Part shown: positions 1 through 7,875 of the stretch, piece by piece
Position numbering within the stretch: the stretch's first letter is position 1
How the letters are laid out: every line of letters begins with the position of its first letter
Assembly (NCBI GenBank): GCA_029934875.1
Contig: JAOZLK010000079.1
Span: forward strand, 1 to 11,216
Length of the DNA: 11,216 nucleotides
DNA from: Bacteroidales bacterium
Lineage (GTDB): Bacteria; Bacteroidota; Bacteroidia; Bacteroidales; GCA-2748055
Reading direction: 5' to 3'
Notes under the pieces: generated by a model
Told to the model about the DNA's origin: nothing
What the model saw: the letters and a program-made list of their open reading frames with translations, nothing else
Databases searched by the model: none
Position numbers and translations under genes: made by a program

Positions 1-716
1 TCCCATACCCTGGCGGGCTCGCCATTTGTAATAACAAGAGCCTTTCCGGCAGCTTTCGGGTTCGACTCAAGAGCGTTTGCAGCCAGGATGAGTGCATCCA
101 CCATGTTATCGATATAAGTGGTGTCGATGAAATGCTCCTGGTCGCCAATGCGCCTCATTCTGCCCGATCCGACTCTCTTAAGTATCCCGGGAATCAGGTG
201 AGCATCATAGGGCCCCCAAACCAGGTGCGGACGTAGGGATATGGTTTTCAGCTCTTTAGAATTTGCCTCCAGGATCAAGCGCTCGGCCATTGCCTTGGTG
301 GTAGCCAGGTGAGAACCGTGACTTTCGGGATAAGGATGGGCTTCATCAATACCTTCAAGATCGGAACCATCAAATACAACCGCTGAAGAACTGGTGAAAA
401 CAATCCGGTCCACACCCACCTTGCGACATGCTTTAATTACATTGAAAGTTCCTGTGACATTGGTGGTATGGTAATCATCATAGTCCCCCCAGATACCAAT
501 CCTCGCAGCCAGGTGAAAAACAACGTCCTTTCCCTTGCAGGCTCTTTCCAGAGTTTCAAGGTCACCAATATCAGCTTGAATACTGCTAATTCCAAGTGCC
601 CAGTGCAGGGGATACTCCCTCCTGGAATAGCTGGTCACTTTATGACCCTCGGCGATCAATCTTTTGATCAGAGCCATCCCAATAAAACCACCACCTCCTG
701 TAACCAGAACCTTCAT
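1..716 (-). CDS. NAD-dependent epimerase/dehydratase, 3-beta-HSD/OleD-like extended SDR (3' end cut by window)
   Basis: This is an extended short-chain dehydrogenase/reductase, probably an NAD(P)-dependent oxidoreductase of a hydroxy/keto or sugar-like substrate. 238 residues are visible and the C-terminus lies outside the window. The N-terminus starts with a Rossmann strand and the glycine motif TGGGGFIG (residues 6-13, G7/G10/G13). VFHLAA (67-71) and FTSSSAVVFDG (107-117, candidate catalytic Ser 109-111) follow, then LRPHLVWGP, typical of the 3-beta-hydroxysteroid dehydrogenase / OleD-like branch. The active-site lysine is K141 in the segment SHLATTKAMAE, but the position four residues before it, normally the catalytic Tyr of YxxxK, is Leu137. 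The ATG at 716 is the first start with the full Rossmann motif; upstream sequence is A-rich with no clear Shine-Dalgarno. It is transcribed divergently from the M1 peptidase gene. The family call is firm; the substrate is unknown. Confidence 0.9.
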   Translation of the reverse strand, partial: MKVLVTGGGGFIGMALIKRLIAEGHKVTSYSRREYPLHWALGISSIQADIGDLETLERACKGKDVVFHLAARIGIWGDYDDYHTTNVTGTFNVIKACRKVGVDRIVFTSSSAVVFDGSDLEGIDEAHPYPESHGSHLATTKAMAERLILEANSKELKTISLRPHLVWGPYDAHLIPGILKRVGSGRMRRIGDQEHFIDTTYIDNMVDALILAANALESNPKAAGKALVITNGEPARVW

Positions 717-864
717 CAATTTTTCTTAAGCATATAAAAATAGTGATTAATCTTAATTGGCAAGCCTGAATTTGAGCAGTATGTAAATATCTTTCAAAGA
801 TTCTTTGTCTGGAACAGGTAAAGAACGGAATATTTTTAAATTGCACGCTCACTATTGATCCTTC

Positions 865-2466
865 ATGGAAAAGAGATTATCGGGCCTTGCAGCCATGCTT
901 CTTAGCACATTTTTATCGGGATTGCTCCTACCCGCCCAGCAGCACCACGAACGGTGGAACTCAATGGATGTTCAGCACTATCGCTTCCACATCGAACTAA
1001 ACGATACCACTGATGTCATCTCCTGCAATGCAGAAGTGGAGATCCTTTTCAAATCTGAGGTTCAGGATTTCTGGCTTGACCTGGCAAACCTTTCGCCTGA
1101 AGGGCAAGGAATGGAAATTGACCGAATTAGGGAAAACAATGACGAAGTGCCATTTAGCCATGTGGATAACCAGGTGCATTTCTCGGGAGCAGGAATCCAA
1201 CGGAATGACCAAAGGAAGTATATTATTGAATACCACGGCATCCCCGCCGACGGACTGATCATCTCAGAAAATAAATTTGGTGACCGGACCTTCTTTGGTG
1301 ACAACTGGCCCGACCGTGCTCACCACTGGCTTCCGGTTGTTGACCATCCTTCAGATAAAGCCACAGTGGAGTTTATCGTGGTCGCTCCGGCTCACTATGG
1401 AGTTGTTTCCATCGGTTCAAAAACCAGGGAGTTTCTGGAGGGTGAGCGCAGCATCACCCACTGGAAAATGAATGTGCCTCTCTCAACTAAACTAATGGTC
1501 ATCGGGGTAAGCCCCTTCGAGGTTGATTACCTTGAGAGTGCATCGGGCATCCCCGTATCATCGTGGGTTTACCCCCAGAACCGGGACGAAGGTTTTTACG
1601 ACTACAGTGTTGCGCTTGGTCCCATTGATTTTTTTGAACAATACATCGCCCCCTTCCCCTATACCAAGCTGGCCAATGTTCAGTCCAGGACCAGGTATGG
1701 AGGAATGGAGAATGCCAGCTGTATCTTTTATCATGAAAGAACCGTTAGCGGGAAACGCGACAGGGTGCCCCTCTTTGCTCATGAAATAGCACACCAGTGG
1801 TACGGCGATGCAGTTTCAGAACTCAACTGGCACCACATATGGATCAGTGAAGGCTTTGCCACCTATCTGACAGATCTATATATTGAATATGAATATGGAC
1901 GTGATGCCTTCCTTGCATCCATGCTCGATGAAAAAAAGCAGGTGCTGGACTTTGCAAAAAACAGGCTTGCTCCCATTGTTGATACCACCCTTTCGGTATC
2001 GGTAAAGCTTCTGAATAAAAACTCATATGAGAAGGCAGGATGGGTGCTGCATATGTTACGCCATGAACTGGGCGACGAGCTTTTCCAGTGTTGTTTGCGC
2101 ACTTTTTACAAGGATTTCAAATATGACAATGCCCTCACAGAAGATTTCCTGCAGGTAGTGGAGTACCTGTCGGGGCGGGACTTTAAGGCCTTTTTTCAGC
2201 AGTGGTTTCATACTGCGGGCCATCCCGTACTTTCCCATTCCTGGAAGTATAAAAAAGGTAAGCTTAGGATTAGCATCAAACAGGTTCAGCAATATAAGCC
2301 CTTCGACTTCCCCCTGGAAGTCAGGATTGAATTACGTGATGGAAGCTTCATCGATCAAGGTTTAAACATATCACAAAAAGAAGAGACTTTTACAATCCCT
2401 GCAGCCCTGAAAGTTAAGAATGTAATACTTGATCCCGATTCCTGGCTGCTTTACGAGCAGCTTTAG
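865..2466 (+). CDS. Secreted M1-family zinc metallopeptidase (aminopeptidase N-like)
   Basis: A 533-residue zinc aminopeptidase of family M1, expected to remove N-terminal residues from peptides outside the cytoplasm. Residues 1 to about 24 form a Sec signal peptide (basic MEKR, then a hydrophobic stretch ending LLLPAQQ). An N-terminal beta domain leads to the substrate-binding motif YGGMEN (278-283). The zinc site is HEIAH (306-310, ligands H306 and H310, catalytic E307), with the third ligand E329 in WISEGFATY exactly 18 residues after H310. Y388 in the [11 protein letters not shown] segment is the expected transition-state-stabilising Tyr. Residues 450-533 form a short beta-rich tail; the long helical C-terminal domain of classical 850-residue enzymes is absent, as in many Bacteroidota M1 proteins of this size. 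No strong Shine-Dalgarno precedes the ATG. The stop overlaps the end of the convergent pirin remnant by 4 nt. Confidence 0.95.
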   Translation: MEKRLSGLAAMLLSTFLSGLLLPAQQHHERWNSMDVQHYRFHIELNDTTDVISCNAEVEILFKSEVQDFWLDLANLSPEGQGMEIDRIRENNDEVPFSHVDNQVHFSGAGIQRNDQRKYIIEYHGIPADGLIISENKFGDRTFFGDNWPDRAHHWLPVVDHPSDKATVEFIVVAPAHYGVVSIGSKTREFLEGERSITHWKMNVPLSTKLMVIGVSPFEVDYLESASGIPVSSWVYPQNRDEGFYDYSVALGPIDFFEQYIAPFPYTKLANVQSRTRYGGMENASCIFYHERTVSGKRDRVPLFAHEIAHQWYGDAVSELNWHHIWISEGFATYLTDLYIEYEYGRDAFLASMLDEKKQVLDFAKNRLAPIVDTTLSVSVKLLNKNSYEKAGWVLHMLRHELGDELFQCCLRTFYKDFKYDNALTEDFLQVVEYLSGRDFKAFFQQWFHTAGHPVLSHSWKYKKGKLRISIKQVQQYKPFDFPLEVRIELRDGSFIDQGLNISQKEETFTIPAALKVKNVILDPDSWLLYEQL

Positions 2467-3065
2467 GCCTTTAAAGGGGGAAGCTCTTCCCTTCCATCGG
2501 TATACCTTGCAAATCTCCCTTGATCGCGTGCATGAACCTGGTCATGCCTGGGCCAGGGCCAGCCGCCAAAGCGGTTATCCTGATAGTCCTGGTAAGTTTG
2601 CTGGATCTCGCTCCCGGGTGTTCATAACAAAGGGGCCATAGCTGACCACGGGCTCTTTAATCGGGGCTCCCTGCAAAACAAGGAAGCGGCCCTTAACAGA
2701 TCCATTCACCAGTCGGGTTTCCATGTGTGCCTCCAGTTCGATGGCGCTGTGCTTCTCAAAGAGTGTGTCATTTAAATGCACCGAGTTCCCCTCAAAAAAG
2801 TAGAGACTGCGGTTAACTCCTTTGCTGGCCTTGGGAAGACTCCATTCTGCCCCCGCTTCCATCTCAACAACTCAAATACCCACCTCGTGATCTCGCATGG
2901 CCGCCCAGGAATTGGGTGCCGGATTGAGCGATAATTTGCTGCCAATGCTTCATTCCCCGAGGGATAATCATCGGCGTGGTATACACAAAACAGGAACGGA
3001 TCCTGTGTTTCCCATGGTAATCCCAATGGCTTTACAGCCTTAACTGCGCTATCATCCAACTTCAT
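2463..3065 (-). pseudogene. Pirin family protein, degraded (internal deletion, nonsense change, frameshift)
   Basis: Remains of a pirin (bicupin family, usually about 290 residues) in three pieces. An intact-looking start (ATG at 3065, preceded by AGGAG) runs through the characteristic [19 protein letters not shown] and stops resembling pirin at about 2934. The sequence then jumps, in another frame, to the middle of the family ([10 protein letters not shown], then [35 protein letters not shown]). About 100 residues are therefore missing, including the first cupin with its metal-binding HPHRG region. A TGA at 2872-2874 sits where the family has Trp before [10 protein letters not shown]. Near 2616-2618 an extra C in a CCC run shifts frame; after it the ending [20 protein letters not shown] and [18 protein letters not shown] is readable to TAA at 2463-2465. 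Other genes in the window end in TGA, so recoding is unlikely. The comparison to intact pirins is from memory of the family, not an alignment. Confidence 0.9.
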
Positions 3066-3131
3066 TGCATCTCCTTTTAGGAAATAACAACGGCGCGCAG
3101 TAATTGTTAGCATTTCAACAGGATTCCCCTG

Positions 3132-3545
3132 TTAATTTTGCATCTGGGGAGATTGTTTGTCAGAGATCGTAAAGTGGGCATACCTGTAAGAGTGCCCACC
3201 TTTAATCATCACTTCTTTGGAGGATAGCTTATAAGTAATTTTCTCACCATCAACCTGTGAGAAATATACCTCATGCTCTTTTCCGTCCGGATCAACCATA
3301 ATCACGTGAACCAAACTTTCTGTTAGCGATGCATCCAGTGAACTCATGCACAAAGGGCAAAAGAAATCGATGCGCTCCCCCCCCTCAAAATGAAACCTCG
3401 GATGTATGATACTTGAATAGTTCCCAACTTCGGGATGTAAAAGCAACAAACCCTTCTCCCGGTAAGTATTCCTGACCTTAAATACAATATTCTCCCCAAC
3501 GCGTAAATGTCCCCTGCACTGTGGGCACAAATAGTAATTTTCCAT
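3132..3545 (-). CDS. Hypothetical protein with two CxxC zinc-ribbon pairs
   Basis: A 137-residue cytoplasmic-looking protein with no signal peptide or membrane segment. It has one CPQC pair at the extreme N-terminus (C7, C10) and a CPLC pair at C63 and C66, a spacing that suggests one structural zinc ion held by two knuckles, as in CpXC-like or rubredoxin-like zinc ribbons. The segment between them is rich in Arg, Lys and beta-prone residues, and the C-terminal half (70-137) looks like a small beta domain ending in a polar tail. I do not recognise a named family and no function can be given. The ATG at 3545 places the first CPQC seven residues in; upstream is A/T-rich without a Shine-Dalgarno, but a promoter-like pair lies about 30-60 nt upstream. 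The pirin remnant starts 66 nt downstream on the same strand, so the two may once have been co-transcribed. Confidence 0.85.
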   Translation of the reverse strand: MENYYLCPQCRGHLRVGENIVFKVRNTYREKGLLLLHPEVGNYSSIIHPRFHFEGGERIDFFCPLCMSSLDASLTESLVHVIMVDPDGKEHEVYFSQVDGEKITYKLSSKEVMIKGGHSYRYAHFTISDKQSPQMQN

Positions 3546-3572
3546 AATTTAAAGTTTTGAATCCAAGTGTTC

Positions 3573-3604
3573 CCAAGTTACGAAATGGGTGGCCTTTTGT
3601 CAAT
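3573..3604 (-). promoter_or_regulatory. Candidate Bacteroidota-type promoter for the zinc-ribbon gene
   Basis: On the minus strand ATTG (3604-3601) is followed by a 20-nt spacer and TAACTTGG (3580-3573). The Bacteroidota consensus is TTTG, 19-21 nt, TAnnTTTG, so each box has one mismatch. Transcription would start about 20 nt upstream of the ATG at 3545. The call rests on motif and spacing only. Confidence 0.4.
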
Positions 3605-3676
3605 TAATAACTTATATTTATACGAACAATTTTTGTTAACTGAGGCAAGATAATCTGAGATTTCAAAAAAGGTGAC

Positions 3677-4654
3677 ATGAAAAATATCCATCGCCAATTA
3701 TTGGAACATATTCAATCCGGAGAGAGAATCGTCCTCGCCACGGTGGTAAAAACTGCTGGTTCCACACCCCAGAAACCAGGGAGCTCTGCCTTGTTTGGGG
3801 ATAAAGGCCTGATTGCAGGAACCATAGGGGGTGGCCAGCTGGAGGGCGATGTGGAGCAAATTGCACGGAAAGCCCTTATATCGGGAAGCTCCGGCTTGTA
3901 CTATTTCAACCTCAATACGGATGCAGAAAGCCCGGGAGCCATTTGTGGTGGTGAGACCGAGGTTCTGGTTGATGCAAATCCGGATAAGCACCGCCCGGCT
4001 CTTGAGGAGATGGAGCAGTCTCTCTCAAAGGATAGTGAAGGGCACATTTGCACCATTGTTTCAAATAAGCCTGGGGAAGACTTTTCCATAGAACAAATGT
4101 GGATCAGCGGAAGGGATCCAGGCTTAGATTCCGATGAAGAAAACCCGTGCTTGTTCATTGAGGCAATTAAACCATTCCCCCACCTGGTAATTGCCGGTGC
4201 CGGACATGTGGGAAAGGCACTGGCTCACCTGGCAAGTCTCCTGGATTTTGAAATCACCATTATCGATGACCGCCGGGAATACGCCTGTTTGAATAATATT
4301 CCAGATGCTGACCACTTCATCGTAAAAGATATTGGATTGGCCGTGTCGGAACTGGAGCTGGGACCAGATACATACCTTGTCATTGTTACCCGCGGCCATT
4401 CAAGCGATGCCGAGGCTCTCAAAGCATGCATAGGGTCGGGAGCTGCCTATGTGGGAATGATAGGCAGCAAGCATAAGGTGGCTGTCATAAAAAAACAATT
4501 TTTTGAAAGCGGACTGGCTACCGAGGAACAATGGGAAAGAATCCACACACCCATTGGCATTCCAATAGCTTCGCATACAGTTCAGGAGATTGCAATCAGC
4601 ATTGCGGCTCAGCTGGTAAGTGAGAGGGCAAAAAAACTATCCGGGGATGCTTAA
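3677..4654 (+). CDS. XdhC/CoxI family molybdenum hydroxylase maturation factor
   Basis: A 325-residue XdhC/CoxI-family protein. In characterised relatives these bind the molybdenum cofactor, help add the terminal sulfido ligand and insert the cofactor into xanthine-dehydrogenase-type enzymes. The N-terminal XdhC_CoxI domain shows ATVVKTAGSTPQKPGS (21-36) and the invariant-looking GTIGGGQLE (48-56). The C-terminal Rossmann domain begins HLVIAGAGHVGKALA (169-183, GxGxxG at 174-179), followed by IDDRREY, VTRGHSSDAEAL, YVGMIGSKHK and the terminal EIAISIAAQLVSERA block. Length is normal for a full two-domain member. A good ribosome binding site (AAGGTGAC) ends directly before the ATG at 3677, one of the clearest in the window, suggesting this is the first gene of the operon. 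Its end overlaps the next gene by 8 nt if that gene starts at 4647. It is cytoplasmic and serves the hydroxylase encoded by the last two operon genes. Confidence 0.95.
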   Translation: MKNIHRQLLEHIQSGERIVLATVVKTAGSTPQKPGSSALFGDKGLIAGTIGGGQLEGDVEQIARKALISGSSGLYYFNLNTDAESPGAICGGETEVLVDANPDKHRPALEEMEQSLSKDSEGHICTIVSNKPGEDFSIEQMWISGRDPGLDSDEENPCLFIEAIKPFPHLVIAGAGHVGKALAHLASLLDFEITIIDDRREYACLNNIPDADHFIVKDIGLAVSELELGPDTYLVIVTRGHSSDAEALKACIGSGAAYVGMIGSKHKVAVIKKQFFESGLATEEQWERIHTPIGIPIASHTVQEIAISIAAQLVSERAKKLSGDA

Positions 4655-5243
4655 AAACCGCGCAATCATACTGGCAGCCGGATCATCAACCCGGATGGGT
4701 TCTCAAAAGATGTTGCTTCCCTTTGGAGAAAGCACCATTCTGGAGACAGTAATCCAGAATATCCATTCCTCGTCGGTGGACAGCATCCTGGTGGTTCTGG
4801 GAGCAAACCATGAGCAGATCCTTGAATTCATTAAACCTTTGCCCGTAGAGGTGTGCATCAACACAAACCACCAGTCGGGAATGCTCTCCTCAGTGGTATG
4901 CGGTTTTTCTGCCCTGCCTGATGATACGAGTACCGCACTGATTTTCCTGGGTGACCAACCCGGAATATCCCCAGCAGTGACCGATGCCGTTATTCGGGCC
5001 TATAATGAATCGCTTCACGGAATCGTAGTCCCTGTAAGCAATCACCGCCGCGGCCACCCCTTGCTGGTAGACTTCAAGTATAAAAGAGAGATTGGCAGGC
5101 TCGACCTGGAGAAGGGACTGCGCGCCCTAATGCATCACTTCCCTGAAGATGTCCTTGAAGTGGAAGTGGATGATGGGGGCATTCTAATTGACATCGACAC
5201 CCCAGAAGATTATTCAACAGCTAAAAAAAATAGATTGAGATGA
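4647..5243 (+). CDS. MocA-like molybdenum cofactor nucleotidyltransferase (NTP transferase family)
   Basis: A 198-residue nucleotidyltransferase that probably transfers CMP (or GMP/AMP) from an NTP to molybdopterin, giving the dinucleotide cofactor of the downstream hydroxylase. The N-terminal nucleotide-binding loop is LAAGSSTRMG with K21 (residues 9-21). LGDQP (101-105) is the metal/nucleotide motif, RGHP (135-138) is the motif shared by MocA/MobA-type enzymes, and IDIDTPEDY near the end is the usual C-terminal signature. The ATG at 4647 was chosen because it puts the nucleotide loop at the usual distance from the N-terminus; a GTG at 4620 in the same frame would add nine residues inside the upstream gene. 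With the 4647 start it overlaps xdhC-like by 8 nt, and its TGA overlaps the next ATG by 4 nt. CTP specificity is inferred from the hydroxylase context; MocA versus MobA is not settled by sequence inspection. Confidence 0.9.
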   Translation: MLKNRAIILAAGSSTRMGSQKMLLPFGESTILETVIQNIHSSSVDSILVVLGANHEQILEFIKPLPVEVCINTNHQSGMLSSVVCGFSALPDDTSTALIFLGDQPGISPAVTDAVIRAYNESLHGIVVPVSNHRRGHPLLVDFKYKREIGRLDLEKGLRALMHHFPEDVLEVEVDDGGILIDIDTPEDYSTAKKNRLR

Positions 5244-5725
5244 AGGAAGAAAGCATCCAGTTTACCCTGAATGGAAAAAAAACTGAAATCACTATCGACC
5301 CAACCCTTACCCTGCTCTGGGTATTGAGGGATCAATTTGGACTGACCGGGACCAAGTACTCTTGCGGGTCCGGGTACTGCGGAGCCTGTACCATCATAAT
5401 AAACAATGAGGCGGTCCGGTCCTGTGCGATGAAAGTCGGTGAAATCTCCGGCAGTGAAATCATCACTATTGAGGGCCTCAGCAACAAAGAGAAGCTTCAC
5501 CCCTTGCAAAAGGCTTTTGTGGAGAAGGATGCCCTACAATGCGGCTTCTGCACACCGGGAATGATCATGAATGCTTATGGTCTTTTGCTCAACAACCCGG
5601 AGCCCACACGAGAGGAGATCATAGAAGGGATGGAGGATAACCTGTGCAGGTGTGGTGCCCATATCAGAATTATTGAAGCCATCCAGGCTGCAGGCCAGGA
5701 AATGAAAGGAGGGAAAAAGTCATGA
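5240..5725 (+). CDS. Two-cluster [2Fe-2S] subunit of a xanthine dehydrogenase-family molybdenum hydroxylase
   Basis: A 161-residue electron-transfer subunit carrying both [2Fe-2S] clusters of a molybdenum hydroxylase. The N-terminal plant-ferredoxin-type domain supplies C42, C47, C50 and C62 (CGSGYCGAC, then SCAM). The C-terminal all-helical domain supplies C101 and C104 in QCGFCTPGMIM and C136 and C138 in NLCRCGAH. Q100 just before C101 is the residue that usually contacts the molybdopterin dinucleotide. All eight cysteine ligands are present and length is typical for the family (about 150-170), so the protein should be functional. It has no signal peptide of its own; in related exported enzymes this subunit is carried out folded with the Tat-targeted large subunit. 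ATGA overlaps couple it to the genes on both sides. It resembles the small subunit of isoquinoline 1-oxidoreductase and nicotinate/aldehyde dehydrogenases. Confidence 0.95.
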   Translation: MKEESIQFTLNGKKTEITIDPTLTLLWVLRDQFGLTGTKYSCGSGYCGACTIIINNEAVRSCAMKVGEISGSEIITIEGLSNKEKLHPLQKAFVEKDALQCGFCTPGMIMNAYGLLLNNPEPTREEIIEGMEDNLCRCGAHIRIIEAIQAAGQEMKGGKKS

Positions 5726-7875
5726 AAAGAAACAGTAAGAAAAGAGGACTAGCCACCACAAAGGATAAGTTCGAGATTAAAAGAAGGGATTTTCTTACCC
5801 TTTTGGGCGGTGGGGTAATGGTGTATTTTGGAACAGGAAATTCATCCGAACTCCTGGCCATGCCCTTGGCCCAGCGCCGGGAACTTAGCAAAGATTATAA
5901 CGCCTTTCTGAGGATAGATGAAGATGGAACGGTCCACTGTCATACAGGCAAAATTGAAATGGGCCAGGGCCCAATTACCTCCCTTCCCCAGCAAATTGCC
6001 GATGAGCTTGATGTAGATCTTGAATCGGTTAAGATGGTGATGGGCGATACAATGCTGTGCCCTTATGATGCCGGCACATGGGGATCACTTACCACCAGGG
6101 AGTTCAGCCATTACATGCGTGCTGCTGGGGCCGAAGCAAGGGCTGTTCTATTGCAGCTTGCATCTGAACAACTAGAGGTTCCCGTAGAAGATCTGGGAGT
6201 GAACAAGGGTGTCATCAGCATCAAAGCCAATCCAAAAAAGAAGGTGAGCTATGGTGAGCTTACCAAAGGACAAAGGATTGAAAGATTCATGGATGAAAAA
6301 CCACCTGTAAAAGATCACACCCAGTTTCATTATGTGGGACAAGCCCTGCTGCATTCCGATGGTGTTCTCAAAGTAAGGGGTAAAGCCGAATTTACGGGAG
6401 ATTTGAAGCTGCCGGGCATGGTCTATGCCAAAGTATTGCGCCCACCCTCTCACCTATCAAAACTGCTTTCTGTGGACTATTCGGAGGCAGAAAAATTGGA
6501 GGGAATCGAAGTTGTGCGGGATGAGCAGCTGCTAGCTGTTCTACACGAATTACCAGACAAAGCCGAAGAGGCTCTTGCAATGATAAAGGCAGAGTACAGC
6601 CCGGATGACCTGGATGTTGACCATCATAGTATTTTCGAATATTTGCTGAATGCTCCTTCCGACAGTCAGGAGGTTCGCAGTTCGGGAAATCTGGAAGATG
6701 GCAAGGCCATATCGGAAGAAATCATAGAGAGCGAATTCCATGATGGTTATGTGGCACATTCCCCCATCGAAGCTCATACTGCCCTGGCAAATTGGGAAGG
6801 TGCGAAGGTCACTGTTTGGGCCTCTGCTCAATCCCCCTTCGGCCTGCAGGACGAAATCGCCAGAACATTTGAAATGGAGCTTGATGATGTAAGGGTAATC
6901 TCACCTTTCCTGGGTGGCGGATTCGGAGGGAAAATTTATCATCCCCAGGGAATTGAGGCCGCCAGGATCGCCAAACTGGCACAAAAACCTGTGATGGTCG
7001 CTTACACAAGGGAAGAGGAGTTCTTCATGGACTATTTCCGGCCGGCAGCAGTGGTAAAAATTAAGTCGGGTATCACCAAAGAGGGAAAGATTGCTCTTTG
7101 GGATTTCAAACAGTATTTTGCCGGCAACAGGGGCTCTGATACCATTTACGATGTGCCTAATGCAAAAACTACTGGCATCAGGGAAAAACGTGGAACTCCG
7201 GTTCATCCTTTCCCCACCGGGGCATGGAGGGCGCCGGGCAACAATACCAATACCTTTGCCAGGGAGTCCCAGGTGGATATCCTTGCCGAAAAGGCCGGAA
7301 TCGACCCGGTTCAATTCAGACTTGATAACCTGGCTGACAAAAAAATGATCGCGGTCATTGAGGCCCTCGCTGAAAAATTTGACTATACACCTAAGGTGGG
7401 CCCAAGTGGGCGAGGGATTGGAATGGCCTGTGGAACCGACGCTGGCACCTGGGTAGCGGTTATGATTGAAGTAAAGGTTGATGCTAAAACAGGTAATGTT
7501 CAACCTATAAGAGCTGTATGCTCGCAAGATATGGGCCTTTGTGTGAATCCGCAGGGTAGCATTCTCCAGGCTGAAAGTTGTGTAACCATGGGTATGGGAT
7601 ACGCCCTTTCGGAAGATGTGGAATTCAAAGGTGGGGATGTGATCACCAGCAATTTTGACAGCTACCAGCTTCCCCTCTTTTCATGGGTACCACAGACAAT
7701 CGATACGGTCATCCTCGACAGGCAGGATCAGGCACCCCAGGGAGGGGGTGAACCGGCCATTATCTGCATGGGAGGTGCCCTGGCAAATGCAATTTTTGAT
7801 GCCTGTGGGGCCAGGGTTTACCAGATGCCCATGACTCCGGAGCGGATTTTGGAAGCCATCAAAGGGCAGCCATAA
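5722..7875 (+). CDS. Molybdopterin-binding catalytic subunit, isoquinoline oxidoreductase (IorB)-like aldehyde/N-heterocycle hydroxylase
   Basis: A 717-residue catalytic subunit of a molybdenum hydroxylase that oxidises an aldehyde or N-heterocycle using water as oxygen source. A Tat-type signal starts the protein: K20-R21-R22-D-F-L followed by a hydrophobic LTLLGGGVMVYFG stretch, so it is probably periplasmic. As in IorB-type enzymes a piece of the cofactor domain (IEMGQGPITSLPQQIADELD) precedes the hammerhead domain (GKAEFTGDLKLPG from about residue 220). The cofactor-binding GGGFGGK (398-404), GAWRAPG (500-506, R503) and the C-terminal GGGEP with catalytic Glu677 are all intact. Length matches the IorB-like branch (about 700-750). 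The start overlaps the small-subunit stop (ATGA). The last 17 nt overlap the end of the convergent aminotransferase gene. No FAD subunit or cytochrome gene is adjacent, so the electron acceptor is unknown, as is the substrate. Confidence 0.93.
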   Translation: MKRNSKKRGLATTKDKFEIKRRDFLTLLGGGVMVYFGTGNSSELLAMPLAQRRELSKDYNAFLRIDEDGTVHCHTGKIEMGQGPITSLPQQIADELDVDLESVKMVMGDTMLCPYDAGTWGSLTTREFSHYMRAAGAEARAVLLQLASEQLEVPVEDLGVNKGVISIKANPKKKVSYGELTKGQRIERFMDEKPPVKDHTQFHYVGQALLHSDGVLKVRGKAEFTGDLKLPGMVYAKVLRPPSHLSKLLSVDYSEAEKLEGIEVVRDEQLLAVLHELPDKAEEALAMIKAEYSPDDLDVDHHSIFEYLLNAPSDSQEVRSSGNLEDGKAISEEIIESEFHDGYVAHSPIEAHTALANWEGAKVTVWASAQSPFGLQDEIARTFEMELDDVRVISPFLGGGFGGKIYHPQGIEAARIAKLAQKPVMVAYTREEEFFMDYFRPAAVVKIKSGITKEGKIALWDFKQYFAGNRGSDTIYDVPNAKTTGIREKRGTPVHPFPTGAWRAPGNNTNTFARESQVDILAEKAGIDPVQFRLDNLADKKMIAVIEALAEKFDYTPKVGPSGRGIGMACGTDAGTWVAVMIEVKVDAKTGNVQPIRAVCSQDMGLCVNPQGSILQAESCVTMGMGYALSEDVEFKGGDVITSNFDSYQLPLFSWVPQTIDTVILDRQDQAPQGGGEPAIICMGGALANAIFDACGARVYQMPMTPERILEAIKGQP

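Noticed and set aside
717..864. Promoters for the divergent epimerase and M1 peptidase genes
   Set aside because: TATCTTTC (788-795) resembles the -7 box, but no TTTG lies at 19-21 nt upstream (the nearest, 771-774, is 13 nt away), so I could not support a specific site on either strand.
2575..2862. 95-codon minus-strand frame as a separate small gene
   Set aside because: Its sequence is the C-terminal part of pirin, and family-like sequence continues upstream past the TGA and downstream past the frameshift, so it belongs to the pseudogene.
2872..2874. TGA in the pirin remnant as evidence of TGA being read as Trp
   Set aside because: The aminotransferase, the [2Fe-2S] subunit and the MocA-like gene all end in TGA at the expected family lengths, and the pirin copy has two other disabling lesions.
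4620..4646. GTG at 4620 as the start of the MocA-like gene
   Set aside because: It adds nine residues not expected before the nucleotide loop and lies deep in the XdhC-like gene; the ATG at 4647 fits the family better.
6901..7527. 208-codon minus-strand frame inside the hydroxylase large-subunit gene
   Set aside because: It is antisense to the intact, motif-rich catalytic subunit, with Cys/Arg/His-rich composition typical of a shadow frame and no recognisable domain.
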